DNA of 64,000 nucleotides from Actinomycetes bacterium. GTDB lineage: Bacteria; Actinomycetota; Actinomycetes; Actinomycetales; Demequinaceae. Each line of letters begins with the position of its first letter. Positions within the stretch are counted from its first letter, which is position 1. This document shows positions 31,237-40,785 of this stretch, in pieces. The stretch lies in contig JAEYOR010000028.1 of the NCBI GenBank assembly GCA_023411615.1, positions 21,607 to 85,606 of the forward strand, in the 5' to 3' direction. Made by a program: the position numbers and the translations under genes. The notes beneath the pieces were generated by a model that was given only the letters and a program-made list of their open reading frames with translations, ran no database searches and was not told the DNA's origin.

Positions 31237-31448
31237 CTCTTCACTCTGCCACGAACGCGGCACCAGTGCAGGGCTCGCGTCCGGGCGCCATTGAGCGGTC
31301 GTGCGCCCCGCGAAACACGGATTGCGCCGCCACACCGTCACCGTGCTGGCGCTTTGGCAATTCGTGAGGCACCATAGAGGCACGCCCGGAGAGCCGGATT
31401 CCTGGAACAGGTCGTTGGGGAAGACGCACCTGAACCGAAGGAGGGGTC

Positions 31449-31946
31449 ATGGCCGCCATCACCCGTGGTGTTCTTTTCGTGCACTCAGCCACCCGAGCAA
31501 TGTGCCCGCATATCGAATGGGCTGCGCAGTCCGTGCTGGGCTCGCGCGCGTCTTTTGAGTGGACCGATCAGCCTGCGGGCGCAAACCTGTTCCGTGCCGA
31601 GGTGGCATGGCAGGGTCACCAGGGCACTGGTGCACGTCTCGCTTCCGCTTTACGTGGCTGGGAACACGTGCGTTACGAGGTGACCGAAGACCCGTCCTTC
31701 GGTTGCGACGGTGCGCGCTGGTCACACACGCCGTCCCTCGGCATCTTCCACGCCGTCACCGACGTCCACGGCAACATCGTGGTCCCTGAGGACCGGATTC
31801 GTGCAGTGCTTGAGGCAGGTGGCACGGCCGCCGACTTCAAGCGCGCCATGGATCTCGCGCTCGGAACGGCCTGGGATGAGGAACTCGAACCCTTCCGCTA
31901 TGCGGGCGCTGGCGCACCTGTGCGCTGGCTGCATCGCGTCGGTTAG
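31449..31946 (+). CDS. DUF3145 family protein
   Basis: The product is 165 aa. The opening TRGVLFVHSATRAMCPHIEWA and the central GTGARLASALRGWEHVRYEVTED identify DUF3145, an actinobacteria-specific family of unknown function. GGAGG lies 7 nt before the ATG. The gene is followed after 7 nt by the DUF4440 gene. The upstream 212 bp (31237-31448) hold no further gene. Confidence 0.9.
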   Translation: MAAITRGVLFVHSATRAMCPHIEWAAQSVLGSRASFEWTDQPAGANLFRAEVAWQGHQGTGARLASALRGWEHVRYEVTEDPSFGCDGARWSHTPSLGIFHAVTDVHGNIVVPEDRIRAVLEAGGTAADFKRAMDLALGTAWDEELEPFRYAGAGAPVRWLHRVG

Positions 31947-31953
31947 CAGCGCA

Positions 31954-32325
31954 ATGGCACTCGAACCCATCGCCGTCCTCACGCTCCAAGCGCTTGAGGA
32001 GTCAATGTGGGTTTCCGAGAGCCGATTCGACCCCACCTACATGGATGCGGTCCTGCACCCCGAGTTCACTGAGATAGGCCGCTCAGGCCGCCTCTTCACG
32101 CGCGACGATGTCCTCTCGATGCCTGCGGTGGACATCCGTGTCGAGATTCCGTTGCGAGACCTCGAGATTGTCGAGATCGCGCCTCACGTGGTGCTGACTC
32201 GCTATACGACGGTTCCCCTCGACTCGCCTCATGGCACTGCGCATCGAAGTTCCATGTGGCTGCTCGAGGACGAGCGATGGCTCTTGCGGTTCCACCAGGG
32301 CACGCCAGCAGAACTAGAGCTCTAG
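31954..32325 (+). CDS. DUF4440 / NTF2-like protein
   Basis: The product is 123 aa from ATG 31954. The motif LEESMWVSESRFDPTYMDAVL...FTEIGRSGRLFTRDDV is typical of DUF4440 cone-shaped NTF2-like domains. The C-terminal strand pattern (WLLEDERWLLRFHQGT) agrees. The ligand or activity is unknown. It is probably cotranscribed with the DUF3145 gene and is convergent with fabF. Confidence 0.85.
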   Translation: MALEPIAVLTLQALEESMWVSESRFDPTYMDAVLHPEFTEIGRSGRLFTRDDVLSMPAVDIRVEIPLRDLEIVEIAPHVVLTRYTTVPLDSPHGTAHRSSMWLLEDERWLLRFHQGTPAELEL

Positions 32326-32349
32326 CTCCGTCACGCGGCCGACGCTGCC

Positions 32350-33585
32350 TTAAGCAGTCGTGAAGAGCAACGCTGCGTTGTGGCCACCGAAGCCAAACGC
32401 ATTGTTGATTGCAGCAAGGTCGCCAGATCCCGGCAGCGCGCGGGGAGTGTCGCGCACCAAGTCCACCTGAAGTTCGGGGTCCGGGCTTGTCACGTTGATG
32501 GTTGGGGGAGCGATGCGCTGATGGAGTGCGAGGATCGTGAACACCGATTCGAGTGCGCCCGCGCCACCGAGGAGGTGGCCGGTCATCGACTTCGTCGCGC
32601 TCAACAGCACATCGTCGGCGTGTGCTCCCATGACGGAACGGATTCCACGCGCTTCCACCATGTCACCGGCTGGGGTGGAGGTGGCGTGAGCGTTGACGTG
32701 AACGATGTCGGACGGGGTGAGCCCTGCACGCTCGATCGCGATGCGCATCGCGCGCTGCTGGCCCGCCCCCTCTGGGTCGGGCGCCGCAATGTGGTGAGCG
32801 TCTGAGGTGAGACCAAGGCCCGTGAGGCGCGCGTAGATCTTTGCCCCACGTGCGCGTGCGTGCTCCTCGGACTCAAGAACGACGATTCCAGCGCCTTCAC
32901 CGAGGACAAAGCCATCGCGCGTCGTGTCATAAGGACGCGACGCGCTTGCCGGGTCGTCATTGCGCTTTGACAGCGCCTGCATCGCCGCGAAAGCGGAAAT
33001 CGGCAACGGATGGATGGCTGCTTCGGTACCACCGGCAACCACGATGTCGGCGCGTCCGGACTCGATCATCTCGAACGCCATGCCAATCGCCTCTGCACCC
33101 GAGGCGCAGGCGGAGACGGGTGCATGCGCACCTGCCTTGGCACCAAGCTCCAATTCGACGTAAGCCGTGGGGGAGTTTGGCATCAGCATGGGCACGGTGA
33201 GGGGCAGAACGCGTTCAGCGCCCCGCTCCTTCACCGTGTCCCACGCAGTGAGAAGTGTCCACACACCACCAATGCCGCTCGACACCACAGTGCCGAGACG
33301 CTCGGGGTCAACTTCAGGTGAGCCAGCGTCGGCCCATGCCTCGCGAGTCGCGATAATCGCAAATTGCGCCGATGGGTCCATCCGCTTGATCTCGGGTCGC
33401 TTCAGCACCTCTTCGGGGCTGACGGCGATCTGGCCTGCGAACGTCACGGGAAGCCCGTAGCGCTCCGCCCAGTCGTTCTCAAGGGTGCGCACGCCGGAGC
33501 GTCCCGCGAGTGCCGCCTCCCAGGTGGAGCGCACATCCCCGCCAAGCGGGGTCGTGGCGCCGAGGCCGGTGACGACAACTGCCAT
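32350..33585 (-). CDS. fabF: 3-oxoacyl-ACP synthase II (FabF)
   Basis: The product is 411 aa with a GGAGG site before ATG 33585. The catalytic triad is Cys160 (SACASG), His300 (NAHATSTPAGD) and His337 (TKSMTGHLLGGAG), with Lys332. It elongates acyl-ACP with malonyl-ACP. It is the last gene of the fabD-fabH-acpP-fabF operon (leftward), the usual order in actinomycetes using a dissociated FASII. Confidence 0.96.
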   Translation of the reverse strand: MAVVVTGLGATTPLGGDVRSTWEAALAGRSGVRTLENDWAERYGLPVTFAGQIAVSPEEVLKRPEIKRMDPSAQFAIIATREAWADAGSPEVDPERLGTVVSSGIGGVWTLLTAWDTVKERGAERVLPLTVPMLMPNSPTAYVELELGAKAGAHAPVSACASGAEAIGMAFEMIESGRADIVVAGGTEAAIHPLPISAFAAMQALSKRNDDPASASRPYDTTRDGFVLGEGAGIVVLESEEHARARGAKIYARLTGLGLTSDAHHIAAPDPEGAGQQRAMRIAIERAGLTPSDIVHVNAHATSTPAGDMVEARGIRSVMGAHADDVLLSATKSMTGHLLGGAGALESVFTILALHQRIAPPTINVTSPDPELQVDLVRDTPRALPGSGDLAAINNAFGFGGHNAALLFTTA

Positions 33586-33640
33586 GGTGTTCCTCCGAGA
33601 TCGGTGGTCGAGTGGCTGGGCCGAGACGGCCCGGGTGAAC

Positions 33641-33889
33641 TTAGGCCTGAGCCTTCGCGATGTACGAGACGGCGTCACCAACGGTGACGAGGTTCTTCAC
33701 TTCCTCGTCGGGGATGCGAACGTCAAACTTCTCTTCGGCGAGGGTGACAATCGTCATCATCGACAGCGAGTCGATGTCGAGGTCGTCGGTGAAGGACTTG
33801 TCGAGCTGCACGTCGCCGGTGTCAATGCCGGTCTCGTCGGCAACGATCTCGGCGAGGCCTGCGAGGATGTCCTGCTCAGAGTGGGCCAT
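33641..33889 (-). CDS. acpP: Acyl carrier protein
   Basis: The product is 82 aa, acidic and four-helical. DLDIDSLS carries Ser41, the phosphopantetheine attachment site. It lies between fabH and fabF and serves all of their reactions. An AGAGAAACC purine-rich Shine-Dalgarno precedes the ATG. Confidence 0.96.
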   Translation of the reverse strand: MAHSEQDILAGLAEIVADETGIDTGDVQLDKSFTDDLDIDSLSMMTIVTLAEEKFDVRIPDEEVKNLVTVGDAVSYIAKAQA

Positions 33890-33974
33890 CGGTTTCTCTC
33901 CTTGGGTTGGGCAGTGCCGGTTGGCACCCGTTTCATGTCGACGACTACCGAGGGTAGCGCCGGACGGTGGTGTT

Positions 33975-34976
33975 TTACGGAAGAACGATCACTTGTGCTG
34001 CATAGACAAGTCCAGCACCAAAACCGATCTGAAGCGCGATGTCTCCCGACTTCACAGCCCCGTCACGGTACAGCCGTTCGGTTGCCAGCGGAATTGACGC
34101 CGCCGACGTGTTGCCAGAATCGGCAATGTCCTTGGCCACCACGACGGAGTCAGGCAGGCCGATCTGCTTCACCATCTGCTCAATGATGCGGATGTTCGCT
34201 TGGTGGGGAATGAACGCATCGATGTCCGCAGGGGTAAGGCCAGCCTTCTCGATTGCCTCGAGCGCGATCGGTGCCATCTTGAACGACGCCCACTTGAAGA
34301 CGCTCGGGCCCTCTTGGCGCAGCGTCGGGAAGGGCAGTGTCGGGTCATTCTTGATGTCGAGCCAGGTGTTGGACTCGGCGACGAGGTGGGCCCCCGAACC
34401 ATCGGAGCCCGCCACAGTGGGGCCGATGCCGGGGAAGTCCGAGGGGCCGACGACGACGGCACCAGCACCATCGCCGAGAAGGAAAGAGATCGAGCGGTCG
34501 GTCGGATCGACAAAGTCGGACAGCTTCTCGGCGCCGATGACAAGCACATACGTGGCCGCACCCGAGCGGACCATCGCGTCGGCCTGGCCGATGCCGTAGC
34601 AATAGCCGGCGCATGCGGCACGAATGTCGTGGGCGGGCACAGTGAGGCCGAGGCGGTCGGCAATGACGGGGGCCGCCGCGCCAGCAAGGTGCGGATAGGA
34701 AATCGTCGACAAGAGCACTGCGTCGATGCTGCTCGCGTCTATGCCGGCGTTCGCGATCGCTTCGCGTGCGGCGCTCTCTGCAAGGTCGAGGACCGACGTG
34801 CTCTCTTCGGCGCGAACGCGGGTCACGATGCCTGTGCGGGAGCGAATCCACTCATCCGAGGACTCGATAGGCCCGGCGACGTCGTCATTGGTGACAAAGC
34901 GCTCGCCGCGGGCGACACCGAGCCCATGAATGCGGGAGTATTCGGCGCCCCTTTGAATCTGGATGGTGGGGCTCAT
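33975..34976 (-). CDS. fabH: 3-oxoacyl-ACP synthase III (FabH)
   Basis: The product is 333 aa. Cys122 (RAACAGYCYG), His258 (FIPHQANIRI) and Asn289 (GNTSAAS) form the KAS III active site. It starts fatty-acid chains from acyl-CoA, in actinobacteria often branched. ATG overlaps the fabD stop (ATGA), so synthesis is coupled. Confidence 0.96.
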   Translation of the reverse strand: MSPTIQIQRGAEYSRIHGLGVARGERFVTNDDVAGPIESSDEWIRSRTGIVTRVRAEESTSVLDLAESAAREAIANAGIDASSIDAVLLSTISYPHLAGAAAPVIADRLGLTVPAHDIRAACAGYCYGIGQADAMVRSGAATYVLVIGAEKLSDFVDPTDRSISFLLGDGAGAVVVGPSDFPGIGPTVAGSDGSGAHLVAESNTWLDIKNDPTLPFPTLRQEGPSVFKWASFKMAPIALEAIEKAGLTPADIDAFIPHQANIRIIEQMVKQIGLPDSVVVAKDIADSGNTSAASIPLATERLYRDGAVKSGDIALQIGFGAGLVYAAQVIVLP

Positions 34977-35881
34977 GCGACGCTCCTTGCGAGGTCCCGC
35001 GCGGGCTCAAGGTCTGCTGGTGAGGTGAGGGCGACCGCGGGAACGCCCTTCATTGCACGCTTGGCGAGTCCGGTGAGGACTCCGCCCGGTGCGAGCTCGA
35101 TGATCCCAGTCACGCCCATGGACAGCATCGTCTCCATGCACAGATCCCAACGAACGGGACGGGCCACCTGCGCGACAAGGCTTTCAATGGCGGCATCGGC
35201 CGACGCCACGGCAGCGCCATCGTAATTAGACAGCAGGGTGATGGTGGGCTCGTGACGGGCAACCGTTGCCGCGGCCTCGGCGAGGACGGGCACGGCGGGT
35301 GCCATGTAGTCGGTGTGGAAGGCGCCGGCCACCTGGAGTTGGATCACGCGGGCACGCGCGGGCGGCGCCTCGACAAGACGTGCGACAGCTGCTGCCGAAC
35401 CTGCGGCGACCACTTGGCCGCCGCCGTTCATGTTCGCTGGCGTCAAGCCAAGGTCAGCGAGCACCGAGGCGACCTCGTCGCTGTCGCCGCCAAGGATCGC
35501 CGCCATCGATGTGGGCTCGGCCGCTGCCGCGGCCTCTGCCATCGCGACGCCGCGTGCACGAACAAGCGCGACGGCGTCGGCGGCAGAAAGAACGCCCGCC
35601 ACCGAGGCGGCGCCAAACTCGCCGACAGAGTGCCCTGCGGCCACCGCAGGTGTGACGTCAAGAGCGGCGTAGGCGGCCATAGCGGATGCGACGAGCAGCG
35701 GTTGCGCAATCGCGGTGTCGCGAATGGTGTCGGCGTCGGCATTGGTGCCAAAGTCGATGAGGTCGATTCCAGCGGCATCCGAGAACTGCTCAAGCGCTTC
35801 ACGCGCGGCCGGGATCTCGATCCACGACGTCAGCATTCCTGGTGCCTGGGCTCCCTGTCCGGGGCTCACAACGGCAAGCAT
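34973..35881 (-). CDS. fabD: Malonyl-CoA:ACP transacylase
   Basis: The product is 302 aa from ATG 35881 (MLAVVSPGQGAQ). Ser85 in AAGHSVGEFG and His189 in GAFHTDYM form the catalytic dyad. It supplies malonyl-ACP. It is the first gene of the operon and follows the regulator by 77 bp, which contains a candidate promoter and operator. The frame extends 16 codons further but without a better ribosome site. Confidence 0.95.
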   Translation of the reverse strand: MLAVVSPGQGAQAPGMLTSWIEIPAAREALEQFSDAAGIDLIDFGTNADADTIRDTAIAQPLLVASAMAAYAALDVTPAVAAGHSVGEFGAASVAGVLSAADAVALVRARGVAMAEAAAAAEPTSMAAILGGDSDEVASVLADLGLTPANMNGGGQVVAAGSAAAVARLVEAPPARARVIQLQVAGAFHTDYMAPAVPVLAEAAATVARHEPTITLLSNYDGAAVASADAAIESLVAQVARPVRWDLCMETMLSMGVTGIIELAPGGVLTGLAKRAMKGVPAVALTSPADLEPARDLARSVA

Positions 35882-35947
35882 GGATACAGCCTGCCTCATG
35901 TTGTGATGATCCGTGGCACCGGGCGACACGGACTTGGGCGCAGTACC

Positions 35948-35964
35948 TTGTAGGGATTCTACAA
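35948..35964 (-). promoter_or_regulatory. fabD promoter with inverted repeat, candidate FasR operator
   Basis: TTGTAG-GGATT-CTACAA is a 6-bp inverted repeat. On the minus strand it contains TAGAAT (35961-35956), a TANNNT -10 about 75 nt before the fabD start. It overlaps the stop codon of the regulator gene. Repressor or activator binding here would control the fab operon. Confidence 0.5.
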
Positions 35965-37131
35965 AAATGCGCGGCCGGCGTCCCGGAGCCTACCGAGCGC
36001 AAAGGCCATCTCAAGGACATGTGCATCACGGGTCGCCAGCACATCCCAGCCGGTGATCTCGGTGACCTTCTTGAGGCGATATCGCACGGTATTGGCGTGG
36101 ACGAACATGGTCCGTGCTGACAGTTCCAGTGAGCGCCCGCAGTCAAGGAAGGTCGCCACCGTCTCTTGTAGAGAACCTCCAGCCCGAACGATCGGGTCGT
36201 ACGCGATCGAAATGAGGCGGTCACGTGCATGCGTGTCGCCGACGAGCACGCGCTCCGGGAGCAGATCATCCGCCATCACGGGGCGTGGAGCGAGTGACCA
36301 CGCAGGTGCCGCGACCACACCAGCAAACGCGGCACGAGTCGCTCTCGCCACCTCAAGGAGCGTGACGGCCGGGGGGCCGGTGACGACGGGACCTGATCCG
36401 AAGTGAGGGAGGATCCCCGCGACAAGCTCGTTGATCTCTGCATCGGTGCGGGCGATGACGATGAGGTCTTCGCCGTGAATGCCCACCATCGCGCGAGGCG
36501 CCTCTCTGCGAAGAGAGCGACGCAGCTCGGCCGACTCGGTTTCACCGAGCGGTCCCTGAGTTCGGCCCACCATGACGAGCGTCGGCCCCGGCTTCCATCC
36601 GAGGGCGGCCGCCCGCGAGGGCAAGTCGTCATCCACTTCGCCACGCACAAGGGCGTCAACCACGAGCGCCTCGAGACGCGCATCCCACGCCCCACGCGAC
36701 TCTGCAGCACGCGCGTAGATCTCTGCGGCCGAGAATGCGACCTCGCGCGAGTACCGAAGGATTGCCTCGCGAAGGTGAGCCTCGCCGCCCGTCGCGGCAA
36801 GATCGTCGGTGTGCTCCTCGACCACCTTGACCACCGTTCGCACGATGGACAGGGTGTGTTGAAGTGAGATTGAGCGGGTCAGTTCGGGCGGCGCGGCGGC
36901 GAACATCTCCATTGCGCCGCGATAGCCGGTGGCTGGCGCTGCGTACCACGTGACAAATGAGGTGATGCCGGCCTGCGCGACCGTTCCCACCCACGATCGC
37001 TCCTGGGCAGGCAGCTCGCCGAACCAGGCGTATTGGGAGTCGAGTTCTCGCAGTGCAGCGGTGGCGAGTTTGCCCGTGCTTGCCCGAAGTTTTCGGAGCG
37101 TCTCGTGGCGGACCTCCGCTGGTGCGACCAT
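35959..37131 (-). CDS. fasR: PucR-family regulator of fatty acid synthesis
   Basis: The product is 390 aa from ATG 37131. The C-terminus (TMFVHANTVRYRLKKVTEITGWD) is the PucR-type HTH_30, and the preceding part is the variable GGDEF-like region of this family. In Streptomyces the orthologous position upstream of fabD is occupied by FasR, an activator of the fab genes; the symbol is given on synteny and family. The N-terminal ~180 residues (helical) may sense acyl-CoA or another ligand. It precedes fabD by 77 bp. Confidence 0.85.
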   Translation of the reverse strand: MVAPAEVRHETLRKLRASTGKLATAALRELDSQYAWFGELPAQERSWVGTVAQAGITSFVTWYAAPATGYRGAMEMFAAAPPELTRSISLQHTLSIVRTVVKVVEEHTDDLAATGGEAHLREAILRYSREVAFSAAEIYARAAESRGAWDARLEALVVDALVRGEVDDDLPSRAAALGWKPGPTLVMVGRTQGPLGETESAELRRSLRREAPRAMVGIHGEDLIVIARTDAEINELVAGILPHFGSGPVVTGPPAVTLLEVARATRAAFAGVVAAPAWSLAPRPVMADDLLPERVLVGDTHARDRLISIAYDPIVRAGGSLQETVATFLDCGRSLELSARTMFVHANTVRYRLKKVTEITGWDVLATRDAHVLEMAFALGRLRDAGRAFL

Positions 37132-37172
37132 GACGCAAGCATAGGGGGCGTTTGTCTCATGCCAACAAGACG

Positions 37173-37194
37173 GTGCCCCCCATTTGGGGGGCAC
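37173..37194. promoter_or_regulatory. Perfect hairpin upstream of the fasR gene
   Basis: GTGCCCCCC-ATTT-GGGGGGCAC is a 9-bp perfect stem with a 4-nt loop, 42 bp before the fasR ATG. No U-run follows on either strand. It may be an operator or a second terminator behind aceE. The 256-bp gap 37132-37387 holds no ORF of note. Confidence 0.4.
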
Positions 37195-37327
37195 TAGCCG
37201 CTCAATGACGCATGAGAGCGGTCACACGGGCGACAAAGGACGTTGCATTTAGTGGACTCTCACGATTGAGAACCGGGTCAATCGGTGATGGCATGTGCGA
37301 ATTCGCGAAAAACGTCGGGGAAAGCAC

Positions 37328-37368
37328 GATGGGCGTGTCGCGGGGCACAGCCCCACCACACGCCCATC
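37328..37368 (-). terminator. Terminator after aceE
   Basis: GATGGGCGTGT (37328-37338) pairs with ACACGCCCATC (37358-37368), with an inner GGGGC/GCCCC stem and an outer AGCAC/GTGCT extension. It begins 20 bp after the aceE stop. On the minus strand it is followed by a short U-rich stretch. Confidence 0.65.
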
Positions 37369-37387
37369 TCGGGGTGCTGACGACGGC

Positions 37388-40102
37388 TTACGAATCGCCA
37401 CCGGCGTTGCCAGACGTGCCCTTGCGGACATCGTGGAGTTCGTAACGTTCAATAGCAGCGGCCGTCGTTCCGGCCGGAATTTCGCCGCGCCGTTCGAGCT
37501 GTTGCAACACCCGCACCGCAGTCGACGGACCATCGATATGGAAGTAGCGCCGCGCGGCCGCACGCGTGTCGGAGAACCCAAAACCGTCCGCGCCGAGCGT
37601 CGAATACTCTCCGGGCACCCACGCACGCACCTGGTCGGGCACGAGGTGGTCGTAGTCCGTCGTCGCGACAAACGGCCCCGGCGCGCCCTGCAGGCGCTGG
37701 GTAATGAACGGCATGCGCTGCGGGCGCTCGGGGTAGAGGAATGCCTCCTCCTCGCACGCGAGTGCATCACGCCGCAATTCCGTCCACGAGGTGACAGACC
37801 ACACGGCTGCGCGGACGTTCCAATGAGCGGCGAGGAGCTCCTGGGCCTCAAGTGCCCACGGCACGGCAACCCCGGATGCGAGGATCTGAGCCTTTGGCCC
37901 TTCACCCGCTGGTGCTGGCGCGAGCTTGTAGATCCCCTTGAGGATGCCTTCGACATCAACATTCTCGGGCTCGCTGGGCTGAGTGATCGGCTCGTTGTAC
38001 ACCGTGAGGTAGTACATGACGTTCTTATCGCGGCCGTCCTCGGGGCCATACATTCGAGCAAGACCGTCCTTGATGATGTGACGGATCTCGTAGCCAAACG
38101 CAGGGTCATACGTGACGATCGCACGGTTCGTTGCGGCGATGAGTGGCGAGTGACCGTCAGCGTGCTGCAAGCCCTCACCAGTGAGCGTCGTTCGGCCCGC
38201 CGTCGCCCCGATGATGAAGCCACGGGTCAACTGATCGCCAGCGGCCCAGAACTGGTCACCCGTGCGCTGGAAACCGAACATCGAGTAGAAGATGTAGAAC
38301 GGCACGAGCGGTTGACCCTGTGTCGCATATGACGTGCCAACAGCTTGGAACGCAGCGGCGGAACCGGCCTCATTGATGCCGGTGTGCATAATCTGGCCAG
38401 CTTCCGACTCCTTGTACGAGAGCATGAGATCGCGGTCAACCGGCAGGTAGTTCTGGCCCTGTGTATTGAAGATCTTCGCGCTCGGGAAGATCGAGTCGAG
38501 ACCGAAGGTCCGTGCCTCGTCGGGAATGATCGGCACTACTCGCTTGCCAAACTCGGGATCCTTGATGAGGTCCTTGAGGAGGCGCACCAACGCCTGAGTG
38601 GTCGCAATCTGCTGCTTGCCCGATCCCTTCGCAAGCAACTCGTAATGCTTGTCGTCAGGCAATTGCAGCGGCGGAGCGACATCGCGACGCTCAGGCACAA
38701 AACCGCCGAGCTCACGGCGGCGCTCGAGCATGTACTGCACGGCCGGGTCGTCCATACCGGGGTGGTAGTACGGCGGGTTGTACGGGTCCGCGTCGAGTTG
38801 CTCATCGGTAAAGGGGATGTCGAAGGTGTCCCGCAGGATCTTGAGATCCGCCGACGCCAGCTTCTTCATCTGATGCGTCGAGTTGCGCGCGGCGAAGTTT
38901 GTGCCAAGACCATAACCCTTGATGGTCTTCGCCAAGATGACGGTTGGCTTTCCGTTGGCCTCAGTTGTCGCCTTGAGATAGGCCGCGTAGAGCTTGCGGT
39001 AATCGTGACCACCACGCTTGAGTGCCCAAATCTCGTCATCCGACATATCGGCCACGAGTTCCTTGGCTCTCGGGTCGCCACCAAAGAACTGGTCGCGAAT
39101 GAACGCGCCCGACTCGGCGCGGAACGTCTGGAAGTCACCGTCGGGAACGGTGTTCATCAGGTTGACGAGAGCACCATCGGTGTCGCGTGCGAGCAACTTG
39201 TCCCAGCCGCGACCCCACACCACCTTGATGACGTTCCAGCCAGCGCCCCGGAAGAATGCCTCGAGCTCCTGAATGATCTTGCCGTTACCGCGCACCGGGC
39301 CGTCGAGACGCTGCAGGTTGCAGTTGACAACAAAGGTGAGGTTGTCGAGGCGCTGATGCGCGGCGAGCTGGAGCATGCCGCGCGACTCGGGCTCGTCCAT
39401 CTCGCCATCGCCAAGGAAGGCCCATACGTGCTGCTGGGACGTGTCCTTGATGCCGCGCAAGTGGAGATAGCGATTCGTCCACGCTTGGTAGATGGCCGAC
39501 GCCGGACCAAGGCCCATCGACACCGTGGGAAACTCCCACACGTCGGGCATGAGACGGGGGTGCGGGTACGAGGAAAGACCGCGCCCGGGACCGGACTTCT
39601 CTTGGCGGAAGGAGTCGAGGTCTGACTCGGTGAAGCGTCCTTCGACATAGCCGCGGGCGTAGACGCCAGGAGCGGCGTGACCCTGGAAATACACCTGGTC
39701 TCCGCCGCCGGGGTGGTCCTTGCCGCGGAAGAAGTGGTTGAGTCCCACTTCGTACAGCGTCGCCACCGATGCATAAGACGAAATGTGACCGCCGACGCTC
39801 TTGTGAGGGGCCTGCGCTCGCGTCACCATGACGGCCGCGTTCCAGCGGATCCATCCGCGATACCGGCGTTCGATCTCTTCGTCACCCGGGAACTCGGGCT
39901 CTTCTTCGGCATGGATGGTGTTGATGTATGGAGTGGTGAGGCGCATCGGGACCATCAACTGCTTGGCGGCAGCGTGGTCGACCACGCGGTCCACGATGTA
40001 TTCGGCCCGTGTTTCGCCTCGGGCGTCAATGAGATCGTCAAGCGACTCAAGCCACTCGTGAGTCTCGTCCGGATCCTTATCGATCACGCCGTGCTGTGCC
40101 AC
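37388..40102 (-). CDS. aceE: Pyruvate dehydrogenase E1 component, homodimeric
   Basis: The product is 904 aa, the usual length of AceE. It starts at GTG 40102 with AAAGG upstream. The TPP motif is GDGEMDEPESRG...NCNLQRLDG (residues ~235-270); the active-site loop and the second domain (GEGLQHADGHSPL) are present. It decarboxylates pyruvate for acetyl-CoA, which feeds the adjacent fatty acid genes. It is monocistronic and divergent from the DUF3052 gene. Confidence 0.96.
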   Translation of the reverse strand: MAQHGVIDKDPDETHEWLESLDDLIDARGETRAEYIVDRVVDHAAAKQLMVPMRLTTPYINTIHAEEEPEFPGDEEIERRYRGWIRWNAAVMVTRAQAPHKSVGGHISSYASVATLYEVGLNHFFRGKDHPGGGDQVYFQGHAAPGVYARGYVEGRFTESDLDSFRQEKSGPGRGLSSYPHPRLMPDVWEFPTVSMGLGPASAIYQAWTNRYLHLRGIKDTSQQHVWAFLGDGEMDEPESRGMLQLAAHQRLDNLTFVVNCNLQRLDGPVRGNGKIIQELEAFFRGAGWNVIKVVWGRGWDKLLARDTDGALVNLMNTVPDGDFQTFRAESGAFIRDQFFGGDPRAKELVADMSDDEIWALKRGGHDYRKLYAAYLKATTEANGKPTVILAKTIKGYGLGTNFAARNSTHQMKKLASADLKILRDTFDIPFTDEQLDADPYNPPYYHPGMDDPAVQYMLERRRELGGFVPERRDVAPPLQLPDDKHYELLAKGSGKQQIATTQALVRLLKDLIKDPEFGKRVVPIIPDEARTFGLDSIFPSAKIFNTQGQNYLPVDRDLMLSYKESEAGQIMHTGINEAGSAAAFQAVGTSYATQGQPLVPFYIFYSMFGFQRTGDQFWAAGDQLTRGFIIGATAGRTTLTGEGLQHADGHSPLIAATNRAIVTYDPAFGYEIRHIIKDGLARMYGPEDGRDKNVMYYLTVYNEPITQPSEPENVDVEGILKGIYKLAPAPAGEGPKAQILASGVAVPWALEAQELLAAHWNVRAAVWSVTSWTELRRDALACEEEAFLYPERPQRMPFITQRLQGAPGPFVATTDYDHLVPDQVRAWVPGEYSTLGADGFGFSDTRAAARRYFHIDGPSTAVRVLQQLERRGEIPAGTTAAAIERYELHDVRKGTSGNAGGDS

Positions 40103-40274
40103 AGGGGACCTTTCGTCGGGGCGCGAGGGTGGCGCGCCGTTTTCCGTGAGGTGCGAGGCTGGGAAGCCGCTTACCTCACCATTCTTGTCACATCACAGAC
40201 CAATGTCACGCCAGGGTCCCGGGTGCAGGGGTGCGTCCGTGCGTGCGGTTGGGGATCATACGGCGCTCATGCCG

Positions 40275-40304
40275 TTGCACCGCGCGCCGCCGGGCCCGTA
40301 CTGT
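40275..40304 (+). promoter_or_regulatory. Promoter for the DUF3052-peroxiredoxin operon
   Basis: TTGCAC (40275-40280), an 18-bp spacer and TACTGT (40299-40304) fit a housekeeping actinobacterial promoter. It lies 52 bp before GTG 40357, in the 254-bp divergent gap with aceE (40103-40356), which has no other gene. Confidence 0.5.
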
Positions 40305-40356
40305 GGGACGAACGAGCACGTAGCCGCGTGCTCACGAACGAAAGGGGCGCGCGACC

Positions 40357-40785
40357 GTGGCCACGAAAGAGGGCTCGGAGACTGTCGACACGTCGGTGGT
40401 GTCACGTCTGAGCTTGACCACAGGGATGGTCGTGCAGGAGTTCGGGTACGACAACGACGTCTGTGAGACGTTGCGTGAGGCGATCGAGGAGATCACCGGC
40501 GAGGATCTCGTCGATGAGGATTTCGGTGATGTCACCGACGCCGCGATTGTCTGGTTCCGTGACGGAGATGACGACCTCGCGGACATGCTCGTTGACGTTC
40601 AGTCGCTCCTTGACACTGGTTGTCAGGTTGTCTTGCTCACGCCCAAGGCAGGGCGCGTTGGCCACGTGCATCCTCGCGAAGTGGAAGAAGCGTCGTCCCT
40701 CGCGGGCTTGCACGCCACGTCCACCTTTGTCGTCGACGGTACGTGGGCGGGCACTGTGCTCGTCGAGAAGGGGCGGTCCAAGTGA
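40357..40785 (+). CDS. DUF3052 family protein
   Basis: The product is 142 aa from GTG 40357 with AAAGGGG upstream. The sequence (LSLTTGMVVQEFGYDNDVCETLREAIEEITG as a family hallmark, and DAAIVWFRDGDDDLADML) is DUF3052, a widespread actinobacterial protein of unknown function. Its stop overlaps the peroxiredoxin start (GTGA), which suggests the two act together, perhaps in redox homeostasis. Confidence 0.9.
   Translation: MATKEGSETVDTSVVSRLSLTTGMVVQEFGYDNDVCETLREAIEEITGEDLVDEDFGDVTDAAIVWFRDGDDDLADMLVDVQSLLDTGCQVVLLTPKAGRVGHVHPREVEEASSLAGLHATSTFVVDGTWAGTVLVEKGRSK

Noticed and set aside
38345..39625. 426-codon plus-strand frame
   Set aside because: Antisense shadow of aceE with no start context or domain.
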